A stretch of DNA of 64,000 nucleotides, from positions 19,850 through 83,849 of the forward strand of contig JAMNXR010000016.1 in the NCBI GenBank assembly GCA_023653055.1. The letters run 5' to 3'. The notes under the pieces were generated by a model that saw nothing but the letters and a program-made list of their open reading frames with translations, did not search any database and was not told the origin of the DNA. Positions within the stretch are counted from its first letter, which is position 1, and each line of letters starts with the position of its first letter. Position numbers and translations under genes: made by a program. This DNA comes from Burkholderiaceae bacterium (lineage in GTDB: Bacteria; Pseudomonadota; Gammaproteobacteria; Burkholderiales; Burkholderiaceae_B). This document shows, one piece after another, positions 63,828 through 64,000 of the stretch.

Positions 63828-64000
63828 ATGGCAAAAGGTAAATTCGAACGTACCAAACCACACGTTAACGTCGGCACAATCGGCCACGTTGACCACGGCA
63901 AAACGACGTTGACTGCAGCGATCACGACTGTTTTGTCCAAGAAGTTTGGTGGCGAAGCAAAAGGCTACGCGCAGATCGATGCCGCTCCCGAAGAGCGTGC
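63828..64000 (+). CDS. tuf: elongation factor Tu, N-terminal part
   Basis: The first 57 codons before the window ends: [32 protein letters not shown] carries the GTPase P-loop GHVDHGKT, and [12 protein letters not shown] is the start of switch I. AGGAG precedes the ATG. EF-Tu delivers aminoacyl-tRNA to the ribosome. It is cotranscribed with the three tRNAs, the usual betaproteobacterial arrangement. Confidence 0.97.
   Translation, partial: MAKGKFERTKPHVNVGTIGHVDHGKTTLTAAITTVLSKKFGGEAKGYAQIDAAPEER

Overview
The window reads as chromosomal core DNA of a betaproteobacterium, most likely order Burkholderiales and near Alcaligenaceae. Support: the blocks gyrB-dnaN-dnaA, rpmH-rnpA-yidD-yidC-mnmE, mnmG-rsmG-parA-parB and tRNA-Tyr/Gly/Thr-tuf, plus lineage-typical proteins (long LeuA, DUF1840, DUF494/Smg, DUF3429, DUF455, the 112-aa 'ATPase with chaperone activity' family). 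The species cannot be fixed by reading alone. I saw no insertion sequence, prophage or CRISPR array.

Layout. 1-6.4 kb: a sulfur-oxidation (sox) locus: cytochrome c fragment, soxY, soxZ, soxA (mono-haem type), soxX, soxB, a periplasmic DsrE-like protein with one mature Cys, a SoxH-like metallohydrolase and, convergent, a SoxW/TlpA-like thioredoxin. soxCD is not complete here and may lie upstream. 6.5-13 kb: pyrophosphatase, a small conserved protein, an overlapping hydrolase/gamma-glutamyltransferase-like/PaiB-like operon, a lipoprotein, a class II aldolase and a hydroxyacid dehydrogenase. 13-22.4 kb: a divergent peptide-modification (amidoligase-type) cluster: transglutaminase, circularly permuted ATP-grasp fused to alpha-E, transglutaminase-DUF2126, then separate ATP-grasp and alpha-E genes. 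A long imperfect inverted repeat sits in the divergent promoter gap. 22.5-31 kb: rhlE, prfC, rpoN and leuA; rhlE and leuA have structured leaders. 31-45 kb: a SET-domain protein, panB, topB, gluQ, smg, an MBL hydrolase-metC-DUF1330 operon behind a promoter with a LiuR-like palindrome in its spacer, dsbA, a SPOR protein, argS and an iron-type alcohol dehydrogenase.

45-64 kb is the replication-origin region. DnaA boxes occur in three gaps; the best oriC candidate is the AT-rich 54.24-54.66 kb gap downstream of mnmE, with four or five boxes. An aminotransferase and an AbrB-type membrane protein, visibly AT-rich, separate it from a second gap with one DnaA box and three parS sites just before mnmG-rsmG-parA-parB. 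A four-domain rhodanese protein with only one active-site Cys follows, then a consensus-like promoter, three tRNA genes and the start of tuf.

Functionally, the sox genes form one periplasmic thiosulfate-oxidation machine; DsbA, SoxW-like, DsrE-like and rhodanese proteins add thiol and sulfur handling. The amidoligase cluster is the least understood multi-gene system and the best candidate for new biology. The rest is replication, segregation, translation and central metabolism.
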